8,654 bases of DNA from Clostridia bacterium (GCA_017481185.1 JAFUPO010000164.1:1-8654), one strand, 5' to 3'. Positions 1 through 5,901 are shown, numbered from the stretch's first letter. The notes: a model not told the origin generated them from the letters alone. Made by a program: numbers and translations.

Positions 1-1
1 C

Positions 2-526
2 CAGATTACCACGCTGATCCCCATGACGGATCTCTATTTAAATGAAGAAACCCTGGAAATGAAATCTGGCGACACCTTTCAGGCGGCTTACGCCTATGAA
101 CCCTTGGACGCCACCGATCGGCCCATGCTTTGGCAAAGCGGCAACCCCACGGTGGCTACCGTGGATGAAAAGGGCTTGATCACCGCCAGGCAGGCTGGCA
201 ACACCGCCGTAACCGTTCAGAGCCCGGATAAGGCCAAGCTGAACGACACCATTCTGATCACTGTGACCCAAAACGCCGGCTCTTTGACCCTAAAGCCCGA
301 GACCCTGACCATCGGCGTGGGTGAAACCAAGCGCCTTCACGGCGTCATCACCCCCCGAAACGCTGATAATAACCTGATTTGGCAAACCAGCGACGAATCC
401 GTGGCCAGCTTGGCCCCCACCCGGGCCACCTGTATGCTCACCGCTAACAAGCCCGGCGCCTGCGTGATTACCGTAACCAGCCCGGATGGGAGCCTTACCT
501 CTCAGTGCACGGTCACGGTGGAATGA
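2..526 (+). CDS. Surface protein with bacterial Ig-like (Big_2) repeats, C-terminal part
   Basis: The frame is open from the window edge, so this is the C-terminal part of a longer protein; the first ATG at 23 is internal. Two Big_2-type Ig-like domains are visible. The first runs from about residue 8 to 88, with the hallmark pattern W-x-S-x-N-P-x-V-A-T-V-D then G-L-I-T-A-x-x-x-G-x-x-x-V-T-V. The second fills the rest (WQTSDESVASL, then GACVITVTS) and ends at TGA 524-526. Such domains are structural modules of secreted or wall-associated proteins, often adhesins or wall hydrolases, and bind carbohydrate or protein ligands. There is no C-terminal membrane anchor, so anchoring or catalysis must be encoded upstream, outside the window. 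The next gene starts 54 nt downstream on the same strand and probably shares the transcript. Domain call is firm; the whole-protein function cannot be told. Confidence 0.85.
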   Translation, partial: QITTLIPMTDLYLNEETLEMKSGDTFQAAYAYEPLDATDRPMLWQSGNPTVATVDEKGLITARQAGNTAVTVQSPDKAKLNDTILITVTQNAGSLTLKPETLTIGVGETKRLHGVITPRNADNNLIWQTSDESVASLAPTRATCMLTANKPGACVITVTSPDGSLTSQCTVTVE

Positions 527-580
527 TTCGGCTCCCTGAACCGTTAATTATTAAGAACCCTGCAAGGAGCTTATTAAGGC

Positions 581-1000
581 ATGAAAACTGGCTTATCCCG
601 GATTACCCTTGCACTGCTGATTGTGCTCTTGATCGTGACCCTGGGCCTGGGCGCAGCCCTTGTGCAGATTGTGAACCAGGCCATCATTGAAGCCCGCACC
701 ACCCCCACGCCCCTGCCCGTGATGCCCAATGTGCTGGCCGTGACCCCCGACCCCAACGCCCCCACCCAGGAGCCCCTTCTGCGCACCGGCACCCTGGGGG
801 ATGAGGTCACAAAGCTCCAGCGGCGGCTGGCTGAACTGGGCTATTACGTCGGCCTTGTGGAGGGGCAGTTTGTCCCCGGCAACAAGGAAGCGGTGATCCT
901 CTTCCAGCAGGCCCACGGCCTCACCGCCGACGGCGTGGTGGGCCCCGCCACCAAGGAGCTGCTCTACTCCGGCCAGGCGTTCAGGTATGTAAGTGAATAA
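581..1000 (+). CDS. Membrane-anchored peptidoglycan-binding-domain protein (PG_binding_1)
   Basis: This 139-residue protein has an N-terminal hydrophobic helix (about residues 8-34) with positive residues before it and no lipobox cysteine, so it reads as an uncleaved signal anchor. A short Thr/Pro-rich linker follows (about 40-64). A single PG_binding_1 domain covers about 68-131: the pattern G-x-x-G-D-E-V-x-x-L-Q-x-x-L-x-x-L-G-Y-Y is followed by FQQAHGLTADGVVGPAT, the classic end of that fold. The domain binds peptidoglycan and usually targets a hydrolase, but no catalytic domain is present. The protein may tether the membrane to the wall or act with the upstream Ig-like protein. The ATG is preceded by AAGGAG at 564-569, 11 nt upstream. 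It ends just before a strong hairpin at 1005-1048. Confidence 0.85.
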   Translation: MKTGLSRITLALLIVLLIVTLGLGAALVQIVNQAIIEARTTPTPLPVMPNVLAVTPDPNAPTQEPLLRTGTLGDEVTKLQRRLAELGYYVGLVEGQFVPGNKEAVILFQQAHGLTADGVVGPATKELLYSGQAFRYVSE

Positions 1001-1004
1001 TAAT

Positions 1005-1048
1005 GCGAGAACCTCTTTCTTTTCACGAGAAAAGAAAGAGGTTCTCGC
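1005..1048. repeat. Perfect 19-bp inverted repeat (hairpin 1 of 3)
   Basis: Arm gcgagaacctctttctttt at 1005-1023, 6-nt loop cacgag, and an exact complement at 1030-1048. It starts 5 nt after the stop of the peptidoglycan-binding gene and can end its transcript, but no T-run follows the stem, so it is not a canonical intrinsic terminator. Its arm resembles the arm of the palindrome at 1113-1154, suggesting a repeat family. Confidence 0.85.
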
Positions 1049-1111
1049 GCTCTCCAGAAAGAAAAGCGATTTTTATCTAATATAAAATGATGGTTTTCTT
1101 TGGGTGAGAGC
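1049..1111. repeat. Imperfect inverted repeat (hairpin 2 of 3)
   Basis: GCTCTC (1049-1054) pairs with GAGAGC (1106-1111), and AAAGAAAA (1058-1065) pairs with TTTTCTTT (1094-1101). A 3-by-4-nt internal loop separates the two helices, and the 28-nt apical loop is AT-rich. The element fits exactly between the two perfect palindromes. It could fold as RNA or as a cruciform. The pairing is seen in sequence; any function is inferred. Confidence 0.6.
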
Positions 1112-1112
1112 A

Positions 1113-1154
1113 CGAGAGAGGGTCTTTCTTTTGCAAAAGAAAGACCCTCTCTCG
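1113..1154. repeat. Perfect 42-bp palindrome (hairpin 3 of 3)
   Basis: The two 21-base halves are exact reverse complements with no spacer; the centre is CTTTTGCAAAAG. It lies 18 bp from the stop codon of the converging glycosyltransferase gene. Read on the minus strand its arm begins GCGAGA and contains TCTTTCTTTT, as in hairpin 1. It may be a bidirectional transcription barrier or a copy of a dispersed palindromic repeat. Neither side has a long T-run. Confidence 0.85.
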
Positions 1155-1172
1155 CATATATCTACGCGCCCT

Positions 1173-1991
1173 TCAATCCCCCAGGGTGGGCTTTAAGAAG
1201 GACAGGAGCACCGACAGACGGTGCTTTTTGTAAAGGCCTGCATGAACAAAAAGGGCCTTGTAGTGGCGGTAAAGGTGTGCCTTATCCCGGATGGACTGAA
1301 TGGGATGGCGCAGCACCTTGCGGGTAAAGCCCATGGTGAGCCCATCCACATTGCGGTGATAGTCGTATACCGGCTCCTCCGCCACCACAGCCCGGGCGAT
1401 GTAGCGGTAATAATGGGTGTTGAACACAAAATCCTCGCTCCAGGCCATGCCTGCATCAAAAGAAAGGCTGTTTTCCTGAATGATGCGGCGGCAGTAGAGC
1501 TTGTTCCACAAAACGGAGTAATAAAAGCTATTGGGATATTGGCGATAGAAATCCAGAAAATCCCGCTGCTGGAGCTTGCCCTGGCATTTCAATTCACCAT
1601 GAACCTTGCGAAAGCTGCCTGCCAGCACCTCGGTATAAGGGGCGATGACCAGGTCTGCCTGGTTATTTTCCATGGCCTCAGCCATCAGGCGGATGGAGCC
1701 GGGGGGCAGGGCATCATCAGCGTCCACAAAGCGGATGTACTCCCCCTGGGCCTTTCCCAAGGCCAGGTTGCGGGCGGCTGAAACGCCGCTGTTGGGCTGA
1801 GAAAACACCTTCAGCCGTTCATCCCAGCGGGCATAGCGCTGAAGGGTCTCCAGGCTCTGATCGGTGCTGCCATCGTTCACCGCCAGGATTTCAAGGTTCT
1901 CATAATCCTGGCCAAGAATACTGTCAAGGCACCGGGCCAGATCCTTCTGGGCATTAAAAACAGGGAGGATGACGCTGACCATTTTCGTCAC
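1173..1991 (-). CDS. Family 2 glycosyltransferase (GT-A fold)
   Basis: This 272-residue protein has a GT2 catalytic domain at the N-terminus: the nucleotide-binding strand VSVILPVFNA (about 5-14), VNDGSTD (38-44), and the metal-binding acidic motif FVDADDA (88-94). The C-terminal half carries LWNKLYCRRII and WSEDFVFN (about 184-191), the pattern of EpsJ/capsule-type transferases where the ED pair is the likely catalytic base region. It should transfer a sugar from a nucleotide donor onto a surface glycan, glycolipid or teichoic acid at the inner membrane face; donor and acceptor cannot be told. There is no transmembrane anchor. The start is GTG at 1989-1991, favoured over the in-frame ATG three codons on because the AGGGGGG site (1999-2005) lies 7 nt upstream of the GTG. 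It lies 63 bp behind the four-gene kinase operon and has its own candidate promoter. No other glycan genes are adjacent, so it may be a lone transferase. Confidence 0.88.
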   Translation of the reverse strand: MTKMVSVILPVFNAQKDLARCLDSILGQDYENLEILAVNDGSTDQSLETLQRYARWDERLKVFSQPNSGVSAARNLALGKAQGEYIRFVDADDALPPGSIRLMAEAMENNQADLVIAPYTEVLAGSFRKVHGELKCQGKLQQRDFLDFYRQYPNSFYYSVLWNKLYCRRIIQENSLSFDAGMAWSEDFVFNTHYYRYIARAVVAEEPVYDYHRNVDGLTMGFTRKVLRHPIQSIRDKAHLYRHYKALFVHAGLYKKHRLSVLLSFLKPTLGD

Positions 1992-2015
1992 GCTTCATCC
2001 CCCCTTGCTGTGCAT

Positions 2016-2033
2016 TGATACCTAAATGTATCA
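2016..2033. promoter_or_regulatory. Small inverted repeat over the glycosyltransferase promoter (possible operator)
   Basis: TGATAC-ctaaat-GTATCA is a perfect 6-bp inverted repeat with a 6-nt spacer. It overlaps the candidate -10 (2025-2030) and probable start point. It could be an operator, or a weak hairpin at the end of the upstream operon, but no T-run supports termination. Confidence 0.35.
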
Positions 2034-2053
2034 TGTTCGCCAGGAAAGGTCAA
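2025..2053 (-). promoter_or_regulatory. Candidate sigma-A promoter for the glycosyltransferase
   Basis: On the minus strand, TTGACC (2048-2053) and TACATT (2025-2030) are separated by exactly 17 bp. The -35 begins 1 bp beyond the stop codon of the upstream gene. It would give a leader of about 25-30 nt before the GTG start. The call is from consensus match only. Confidence 0.5.
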
Positions 2054-2054
2054 G

Positions 2055-2420
2055 TTACTTCAATAATTCCTCCGTCAATTGCAGAACCCGGGGAGCGATC
2101 TTCTCCCGCTCCCGCCTGGTGATGCGGCTATACAGGGGATAAGCGCAGGCCACCCCGGCGATACCCACAAGGCCAATGATAACCCCCGGGATCAACCAGG
2201 CGCCGCCCCAGACCATTACGCCGCTCATGCCCAGGCCCAGCACCAGGGCGCTGAGGATGCCCACTGCCAGGGAAACCGTGGTCCCCTTGCGGGCAGCGCT
2301 TTCATCCAAGCGGCGCAAGAGAGCCATCTTATCCTCCTGGGGCGGCAAATACTTTTTACGAATAGCCTTGATTTCCTCCTGCTGCTTGGCAGAGTAGGTA
2401 TATTGAAACTTTTCACTCAT
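2055..2420 (-). CDS. Small two-pass membrane protein, last gene of the kinase operon
   Basis: This 121-residue protein has a charged N-terminal region (about 1-46, sequence MSEKFQYTYSAKQQEE then a basic, helix-prone stretch), two hydrophobic helices (about 49-71 and 75-97), and a charged C-terminal helix. I recall similar short proteins in clostridial genomes carrying the label 'dihydropteridine reductase', which nothing here supports: there is no Rossmann motif. The second half (LVLGLGM, then IPGVIIGLVGI) matches the two-helix unit in the protein at 5444-5815. The start chosen is ATG 2418-2420: AAGGAG at 2431-2436 lies 10 nt upstream, and the start overlaps the previous stop as ATGA, so translation is probably coupled. 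The frame stays open a further 26 codons upstream, but that stretch lies over the previous gene and looks non-coding. Function unknown; a partner or modulator of the kinase is plausible. Confidence 0.8.
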   Translation of the reverse strand: MSEKFQYTYSAKQQEEIKAIRKKYLPPQEDKMALLRRLDESAARKGTTVSLAVGILSALVLGLGMSGVMVWGGAWLIPGVIIGLVGIAGVACAYPLYSRITRREREKIAPRVLQLTEELLK

Positions 2421-3286
2421 TGCATTGCTTCTCCTTGTTTTAATGCCCGGTGGGCCCGCTTGAGCATAACCACCGCGATCCACAAAACCGACAGGCACAC
2501 CGCCAAGCCGGTCAGCCCGGTCATCAGCCGTCTAAAATCCTCCTGCCCCGGCTGGCCAAACTGGCTCAAAAGAGCTGTTTCCAGCGCCAGGAGGGATACC
2601 AGGGCTGCCACCAGGCTAACAGACCGGGCCGCCGCCTCAACAGGGCTGTTTTGCCGCTTGACCCGCACAGCGCTATATATGGCGCTGATCACCGAATAAA
2701 AGGTATAGGCTGCCACAGCGTAGACCATCAGGCCCGGATATTCAAATCCATCGCCCCGGCGCACCACCAGATACACCACCACCGCCAGCGCCTGGTTCAT
2801 CAAAAGCAGGATGCACCCGCACAGGCGGCAGCGCCGCCACTGGGCCAGCCTGTCCTCCCGATCCGCTTGGGCCAGGGCGAATTTCAGCCCAGCCAGCAAA
2901 AAATAGTAGCCTGCCAGGGAAATGAACCATACGGACTCATGCAAAATGCCCGTAACCAACTTCACCGCCGCATAGACCAGATTGATCCCCAGGCCCAGAT
3001 ACAGCTCCGCTTTCAAAAGATTTTGCGGAGCCACGCGGCTCCTTGCCTGAGCTGCCCTTTGAATTAGGGGATTGCTGCGGAGGCAGCGAACCATTTGCGG
3101 GGCGCTTGCGCATACCACTGCCAGGGCGTAGGCAGAGGCGGCATAGCTCAGGTAGCCCAGCAGGGTCTCCTCCTTGCCGGCTGCAAATACGTAGATCACC
3201 AGCCCGAAGGCGGGCAGCCCCAGGGCCAGGGCCCAGCCTGGCGGCCACACAAACAGCCGCCGCAGCGCCTTGTTAAGCCTGTGCAT
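2417..3286 (-). CDS. Multi-pass membrane protein of unknown function in the kinase operon
   Basis: This 289-residue protein has about eight hydrophobic segments (near 18-36, 43-62, 95-113, 118-138, 155-176, 184-205, 222-242 and 252-275), separated by short charged loops. Distinctive stretches include AELYLGLGINLVYAAVKL, RLCGCILLLMNQAL, MVYAVAAYTFYSVISAIYS and RQNSPVEAAARSVSLVAALV. I recall this pattern as a widespread uncharacterised protein of gut Firmicutes, but could not search for it. There are no ATP-binding, protease or transporter motifs that I can see. The ATG follows AGGAGGG (3293-3299) at 6 nt. The gene overlaps the kinase gene by 14 nt and the next gene by 4 nt. Its place behind a kinase with almost no extracellular sensor suggests a sensor partner or a target of the system; that is inference. 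Confidence 0.8.
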   Translation of the reverse strand: MHRLNKALRRLFVWPPGWALALGLPAFGLVIYVFAAGKEETLLGYLSYAASAYALAVVCASAPQMVRCLRSNPLIQRAAQARSRVAPQNLLKAELYLGLGINLVYAAVKLVTGILHESVWFISLAGYYFLLAGLKFALAQADREDRLAQWRRCRLCGCILLLMNQALAVVVYLVVRRGDGFEYPGLMVYAVAAYTFYSVISAIYSAVRVKRQNSPVEAAARSVSLVAALVSLLALETALLSQFGQPGQEDFRRLMTGLTGLAVCLSVLWIAVVMLKRAHRALKQGEAMQ

Positions 3287-4358
3287 CTGCGACCCTCCTG
3301 ATCTTCACCGTAAAGCGAGATCCCTTGCCCGCCTCGCTTTCAACGGCAATGTCGCCGCCTACGATGTCCACCACCCGCTTAACCAGCGCCAGGCCCAGGC
3401 CGTTGCCTTGGGTGGTATGGGAGGCGTCTCCCTGATAGAACTTTTCAAACAAGTGCTTGCCCACCTGGGGGCCGAAGCCGCAGCCCGTATCCCAAACCTC
3501 CACCCAGGCGTTTTCCCCCTGGGTGGAAAGGGAAAGGCCCACCGTGCCGCCGGGGCCGGTAAACTTCAGCGCGTTGGAAAACAGGTTGTTCCACACCAGG
3601 CTTAAAAGCTCCGGATCCCCCTCCACCTGCACGCTTTCTGCCAGCTCCGTTTGGATATGGATGCCCTTTTCTTCCCACAGCTCCTCAAAGGCCAGAAGGC
3701 ACTGGCAAAGCTGCTCGCCCAGGTCAAAGGTTTCCCTTTGGGGAAAGAGCTGCTGGTTCTCCAGTTTATTGAGCTTTAAAATATTGGTGATGAGGCTGGC
3801 CAGCCGTCGGGCGGCCTGGGAGATGCCGCGGGCATACTGCTGCCGCTCCTGATCCGTGAGGCCCGGCTCCATCAGTAAGGTGGCATCATTTTGGATTACC
3901 GCCAGAGGCGTTTTTAATTCGTGGCTTACATTGGCGATAAAATCCGTTCGCAGGGTCTCGGTGCCGGAAAGCTCCTGAGCCATGCGGTTAAAACATTCAG
4001 CAATCTGCCGAAAGCCATCCTGCTTATCCAGGCTGCGAATGGGGGGGATCCGCACAGAAAAATCCCCCTGCATAAACTTATCGGCTGCCTCCAAAATTTG
4101 CTTCACAGGCCGCTCCACCATCCATTTGCGCCGCAAACTGTCGATGAGGCCAAGGGCGGCGGTGAGGATGATCACGTTCACAAAGGTCAGTTTGGCGGCG
4201 ACTTCAATATCCTGCTGGGTAAAGGTGAGCCCCATGACCTTTTGTATACTGGAGATAAACAGCAGCATACAGCAGGTGACCATAAAGCCCACCAGCAAAA
4301 AGAACTGCACATACCTTTGCAAATGATAAAGGAACCGGCCGATCTTTTCTTCTCTCAT
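3273..4358 (-). CDS. Sensor histidine kinase (OmpR/PhoB-system type)
   Basis: This 361-residue class I kinase has two transmembrane helices (about 17-37 and 54-74) with only about 16 residues between them, so it has almost no external sensor domain. A HAMP-like linker follows (about 75-130, RRKWMVERPVKQILEAADKF). The dimerisation box FIANVSHELKTPLA has the phospho-accepting His146. The ATP-binding domain shows the N box WNNLFSNALKF (256-266), G1 DTGCGFG (290-296, Phe where Ile is usual), the F box LFEKFYQG and G2 GNGLGLALVKR (318-328). It should autophosphorylate and pass phosphate to Asp52 of the regulator encoded just upstream. Its ATG lies in the regulator stop as ATGA. Kinases with so small a loop often sense within the membrane or through partner membrane proteins, and two such proteins follow in the operon. 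Confidence 0.95.
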   Translation of the reverse strand: MREEKIGRFLYHLQRYVQFFLLVGFMVTCCMLLFISSIQKVMGLTFTQQDIEVAAKLTFVNVIILTAALGLIDSLRRKWMVERPVKQILEAADKFMQGDFSVRIPPIRSLDKQDGFRQIAECFNRMAQELSGTETLRTDFIANVSHELKTPLAVIQNDATLLMEPGLTDQERQQYARGISQAARRLASLITNILKLNKLENQQLFPQRETFDLGEQLCQCLLAFEELWEEKGIHIQTELAESVQVEGDPELLSLVWNNLFSNALKFTGPGGTVGLSLSTQGENAWVEVWDTGCGFGPQVGKHLFEKFYQGDASHTTQGNGLGLALVKRVVDIVGGDIAVESEAGKGSRFTVKIRRVADAQA

Positions 4359-5026
4359 TTCAGCACCGCCTTGTAGCCCAGCCCGTGAACGGTAACGATC
4401 TCAAAATCCTGGCAGGCGGAAAACTTATCCCGCAGTTTGGTGATGTACACATCCACCGTGCGCAGGCTGGAGGAGGTTTCAGCGCTCCAGAATTCATCCA
4501 TCAGCTGGGAGCGTGTAAAGGTTTTTTTAGGATAAGAAAGGAGCTTATACAAAAGGTTGAACTCCCGCACCGTGAGAGGGATCTCCTCGTCGCTCAGATA
4601 AGCGGCCCGCTCGTCGGCGTCCATGCGCAGGCTGCCCACCTGCAATTGGCGGCTGGCGGCGATTTTCGCCCGCCTCAAAAGCGCCCCGATGCGCAGGGCC
4701 AATTCGTCCAATTCAATGGGCTTGACCATGTAATCGTCAATGCCCAGGCGGAACCCCCGTTGCTTGGCGGCCATATCATCCCGGGCGGTCATAAACAGGA
4801 TGGGGATCTCCTGGTTGGTTTCGCGCACCGTTTGGGCGAACTCAAAGCCGTCGATGCCCGGTAGCATCACATCGGAAACGATCAGGTCAAACAGATCCCC
4901 ATAGAGGGCGTCATAAGCCTCGTTGGCGTTCAGGCAGCCCACCGTTTCAAAGCCCTGGCGGCGCAGATAGGCGCACACAGAGCGGTTCAGGGCCTCGTCA
5001 TCCTCCAGAATCAAAAGCTTGAACAT
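4355..5026 (-). CDS. OmpR/PhoB-family response regulator
   Basis: This 223-residue protein is normal full length. The receiver domain (1-115) has the acidic pocket EDD (8-10), phospho-acceptor Asp52 in VSDVMLPGIDGFE, Thr80 in FMTARDD and Lys102 in VKPIE. The winged-helix DNA-binding domain (about 125-223) carries LTVREFNLLYKLL, FTRSQLMDEFW, RTVDVYITKLRDKF and the final wing VHGLGYKAVLK. It is the transcription factor of the system and should dimerise on phosphorylation and bind tandem direct repeats. The ATG follows AGGAGG (5035-5040) at 8 nt. A direct-repeat motif of the right form sits in its own promoter (5066-5082) and again upstream of the next operon (5885-5901), which suggests autoregulation plus a local target. 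Specific names such as PhoP or VanR are not justified by the sequence alone. Confidence 0.95.
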   Translation of the reverse strand: MFKLLILEDDEALNRSVCAYLRRQGFETVGCLNANEAYDALYGDLFDLIVSDVMLPGIDGFEFAQTVRETNQEIPILFMTARDDMAAKQRGFRLGIDDYMVKPIELDELALRIGALLRRAKIAASRQLQVGSLRMDADERAAYLSDEEIPLTVREFNLLYKLLSYPKKTFTRSQLMDEFWSAETSSSLRTVDVYITKLRDKFSACQDFEIVTVHGLGYKAVLK

Positions 5027-5050
5027 GAGCGTTTCCTCCTTTTCGATTTA

Positions 5051-5059
5051 AGTATAGCA
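5051..5059 (-). promoter_or_regulatory. Extended -10 of the regulator/kinase operon
   Basis: On the minus strand TGC-TATACT is an extended -10 (TGnTAnnnT). No convincing -35 is found 16-18 bp upstream; instead the direct-repeat motif at 5066-5082 covers that place, as at activator-dependent promoters. Confidence 0.6.
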
Positions 5060-5065
5060 CACAGA

Positions 5066-5082
5066 TGTTAATGAATTGTTAT
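5066..5082 (-). promoter_or_regulatory. Direct-repeat box, probable binding site of the local response regulator (copy 1)
   Basis: The minus strand reads ATAACAATTCATTAACA: hexamers ATAACA and TTAACA at 11-bp spacing. Fourteen of the 17 bases match copy 2 at 5885-5901. The box ends 9 bp from the extended -10 and overlaps the -35 position. Tandem repeats at about one helical turn are the known form of OmpR/PhoB-family sites. The link to this regulator is inferred. Confidence 0.55.
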
Positions 5083-5090
5083 TGCAGGTC

Positions 5091-5116
5091 AAAAAAGGCG
5101 GCTCATGGCCGCCTTT
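5091..5116 (-). terminator. Rho-independent terminator of the two-gene operon
   Basis: A 9-bp stem (AAAGGCGGC at 5094-5102 with GCCGCCTTT at 5108-5116, 5-nt loop) is followed on the minus strand by six T (5091-5096). It begins 3 bp after the stop codon of the helical-protein gene and separates the two operons. Confidence 0.85.
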
Positions 5117-5119
5117 AAA

Positions 5120-5425
5120 TTACTTTTTTGCGTTATCGATGCGCTTCTGGGCTGCGTCGATGCGCTGCTGAATCTCCTGCATTTGCTTTTGGCGGTCTGC
5201 CTTGAGCTTTTCGGCATGGGCCTTGGGAGACATCTTGGCCTCCTCCCATTGGGCCTTGCTTTCCATTTTCACAGCCTGAAGGGCTGCCTTATCCAACTCA
5301 TGCTGGGCCTTGGCGCTTTCGGCCATGTCGTGAAAAGCCTTTTTGAAAAAGCCCTCGGTTTTTTCCAGCGCCTTTTCAGCTGCGATCTGCATACCCTCTG
5401 CCAGCTCCTTATCATCGCGATACAT
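5120..5425 (-). CDS. Small charged helical (coiled-coil) protein
   Basis: This 101-residue soluble protein is almost entirely Lys, Glu, Ala, Gln and Asp rich and predicted helical throughout. There is no signal peptide or membrane segment. The C-terminal stretch AEKLKADRQKQMQEIQQRID shows hydrophobic residues at heptad-like spacing, consistent with a coiled coil. It also contains KAQWEEAKMSPKAHAEKLK, a pattern I recall from small uncharacterised Firmicutes proteins. The ATG follows AGGAGG (5435-5440) at 9 nt, and the gene starts 18 nt after the stop of the four-pass membrane protein, so the two are one operon ended by the terminator at 5091-5116. A peripheral partner of that membrane protein is plausible, loosely recalling phage-shock-type pairs, but there is no clear PspA homology. 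Function unknown. Confidence 0.8.
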   Translation of the reverse strand: MYRDDKELAEGMQIAAEKALEKTEGFFKKAFHDMAESAKAQHELDKAALQAVKMESKAQWEEAKMSPKAHAEKLKADRQKQMQEIQQRIDAAQKRIDNAKK

Positions 5426-5443
5426 ACTCTGTTTCCTCCTTTT

Positions 5444-5815
5444 TTACTTCAAGCCCTTGAACACAGGAACGATCCCTACCAGAAGCAGGATACCCACAAT
5501 GCCCACCGCGATACCCGGCAGCATCATGTTTTCCACCGCCATAATCAGCGCCATGCCGGTGCCCAGCACCAGGCAGGCCAATACCACATAGGCAATTTTG
5601 CCCGTTTTGTTCCAATCGATCTTCTTTACCGGGCGGCCCGCCTGGATCCAGCGGACCAGCGCCAGCACCATAAGGGTCAGCGCGCCCAGAGCGGTGACTA
5701 CCACGCCGGGGGTAAAGGCGTTCCACTCAGGCAAAAGGCACATACACATCCCCAGGGCGAACATCAGGCCCCCCAGCACCGTCAGCAGTAAAAACATAAA
5801 ATTCTTCTTCGTCAT
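5444..5815 (-). CDS. Four-pass membrane protein with an internal duplication
   Basis: This 123-residue protein has four hydrophobic helices (about 6-28, 34-56, 71-93 and 97-117) and a basic cytoplasmic loop (RWIQAGRPVKKIDWNKTGK). The two halves look duplicated: G-M at 22-23 then P-G at 36-37 and G44, against G-M at 87-88 then P-G at 100-101 and G108. The same unit occurs in the two-pass protein at 2055-2420. No catalytic or transport motif is seen. I recall near relatives (stretch LLPEWNAFTPGV) as common uncharacterised proteins of gut Firmicutes. The ATG follows AGGAGGG (5824-5830) at 8 nt. It is the first gene of a two-gene operon with a box of the putative local regulator upstream, so it may be an effector of the envelope circuit. 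Function unknown. Confidence 0.82.
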   Translation of the reverse strand: MTKKNFMFLLLTVLGGLMFALGMCMCLLPEWNAFTPGVVVTALGALTLMVLALVRWIQAGRPVKKIDWNKTGKIAYVVLACLVLGTGMALIMAVENMMLPGIAVGIVGILLLVGIVPVFKGLK

Positions 5816-5847
5816 GATCCTTGCCCTCCTTCGTTATTGACAAGGTC

Positions 5848-5853
5848 ATTGTA
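5848..5853 (-). promoter_or_regulatory. Candidate -10 of the two-gene membrane-protein operon
   Basis: TACAAT on the minus strand, 32 bp before the start codon. The expected -35 position (5870-5876) has no consensus match, so the promoter probably needs an activator bound upstream. Confidence 0.45.
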
Positions 5854-5884
5854 GCGCCCCGGTATTTTGAAAATGATGAAAAAT

Positions 5885-5901
5885 TGTTTATGAAATGTTA
5901 A
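5885..5901 (-). promoter_or_regulatory. Direct-repeat box, probable binding site of the local response regulator (copy 2)
   Basis: The minus strand reads TTAACATTTCATAAACA: hexamers TTAACA and TAAACA at 11-bp spacing, 14 of 17 bases identical to copy 1 at 5066-5082. Weaker hexamers TCATCA and AAAATA continue the 11-bp phase downstream, toward the -10. The box edge is 31 bp from the -10, against 9 bp in copy 1; the 22-bp difference is about two helical turns. The box touches the T-run of the preceding terminator. Confidence 0.55.

Noticed and set aside
1221..1781. Long plus-strand open frame opposite the glycosyltransferase
   Set aside because: It is a shadow of a gene with clear GT2 motifs, has no ribosome-binding site, and its translation has no domain character. 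Similar shadows lie opposite the kinase, regulator, surface-protein and AraC genes.
2421..2498. Longer N-terminus for the two-pass membrane protein
   Set aside because: The extra 26 codons lie inside the upstream gene, read as MPVGFVDRGGYAQAGPP with no family character. The ATG at 2418-2420 has a good ribosome-binding site and the ATGA coupling seen elsewhere in the operon.
3273..5026. Naming the two-component pair PhoPR, VanRS, LiaRS or BceRS
   Set aside because: The boxes resemble PhoP-type repeats, but no phosphate, vancomycin-resistance, LiaF-like or ABC-transporter genes are nearby, and the kinase lacks the large PhoR sensor. The family level is as far as the sequence goes.
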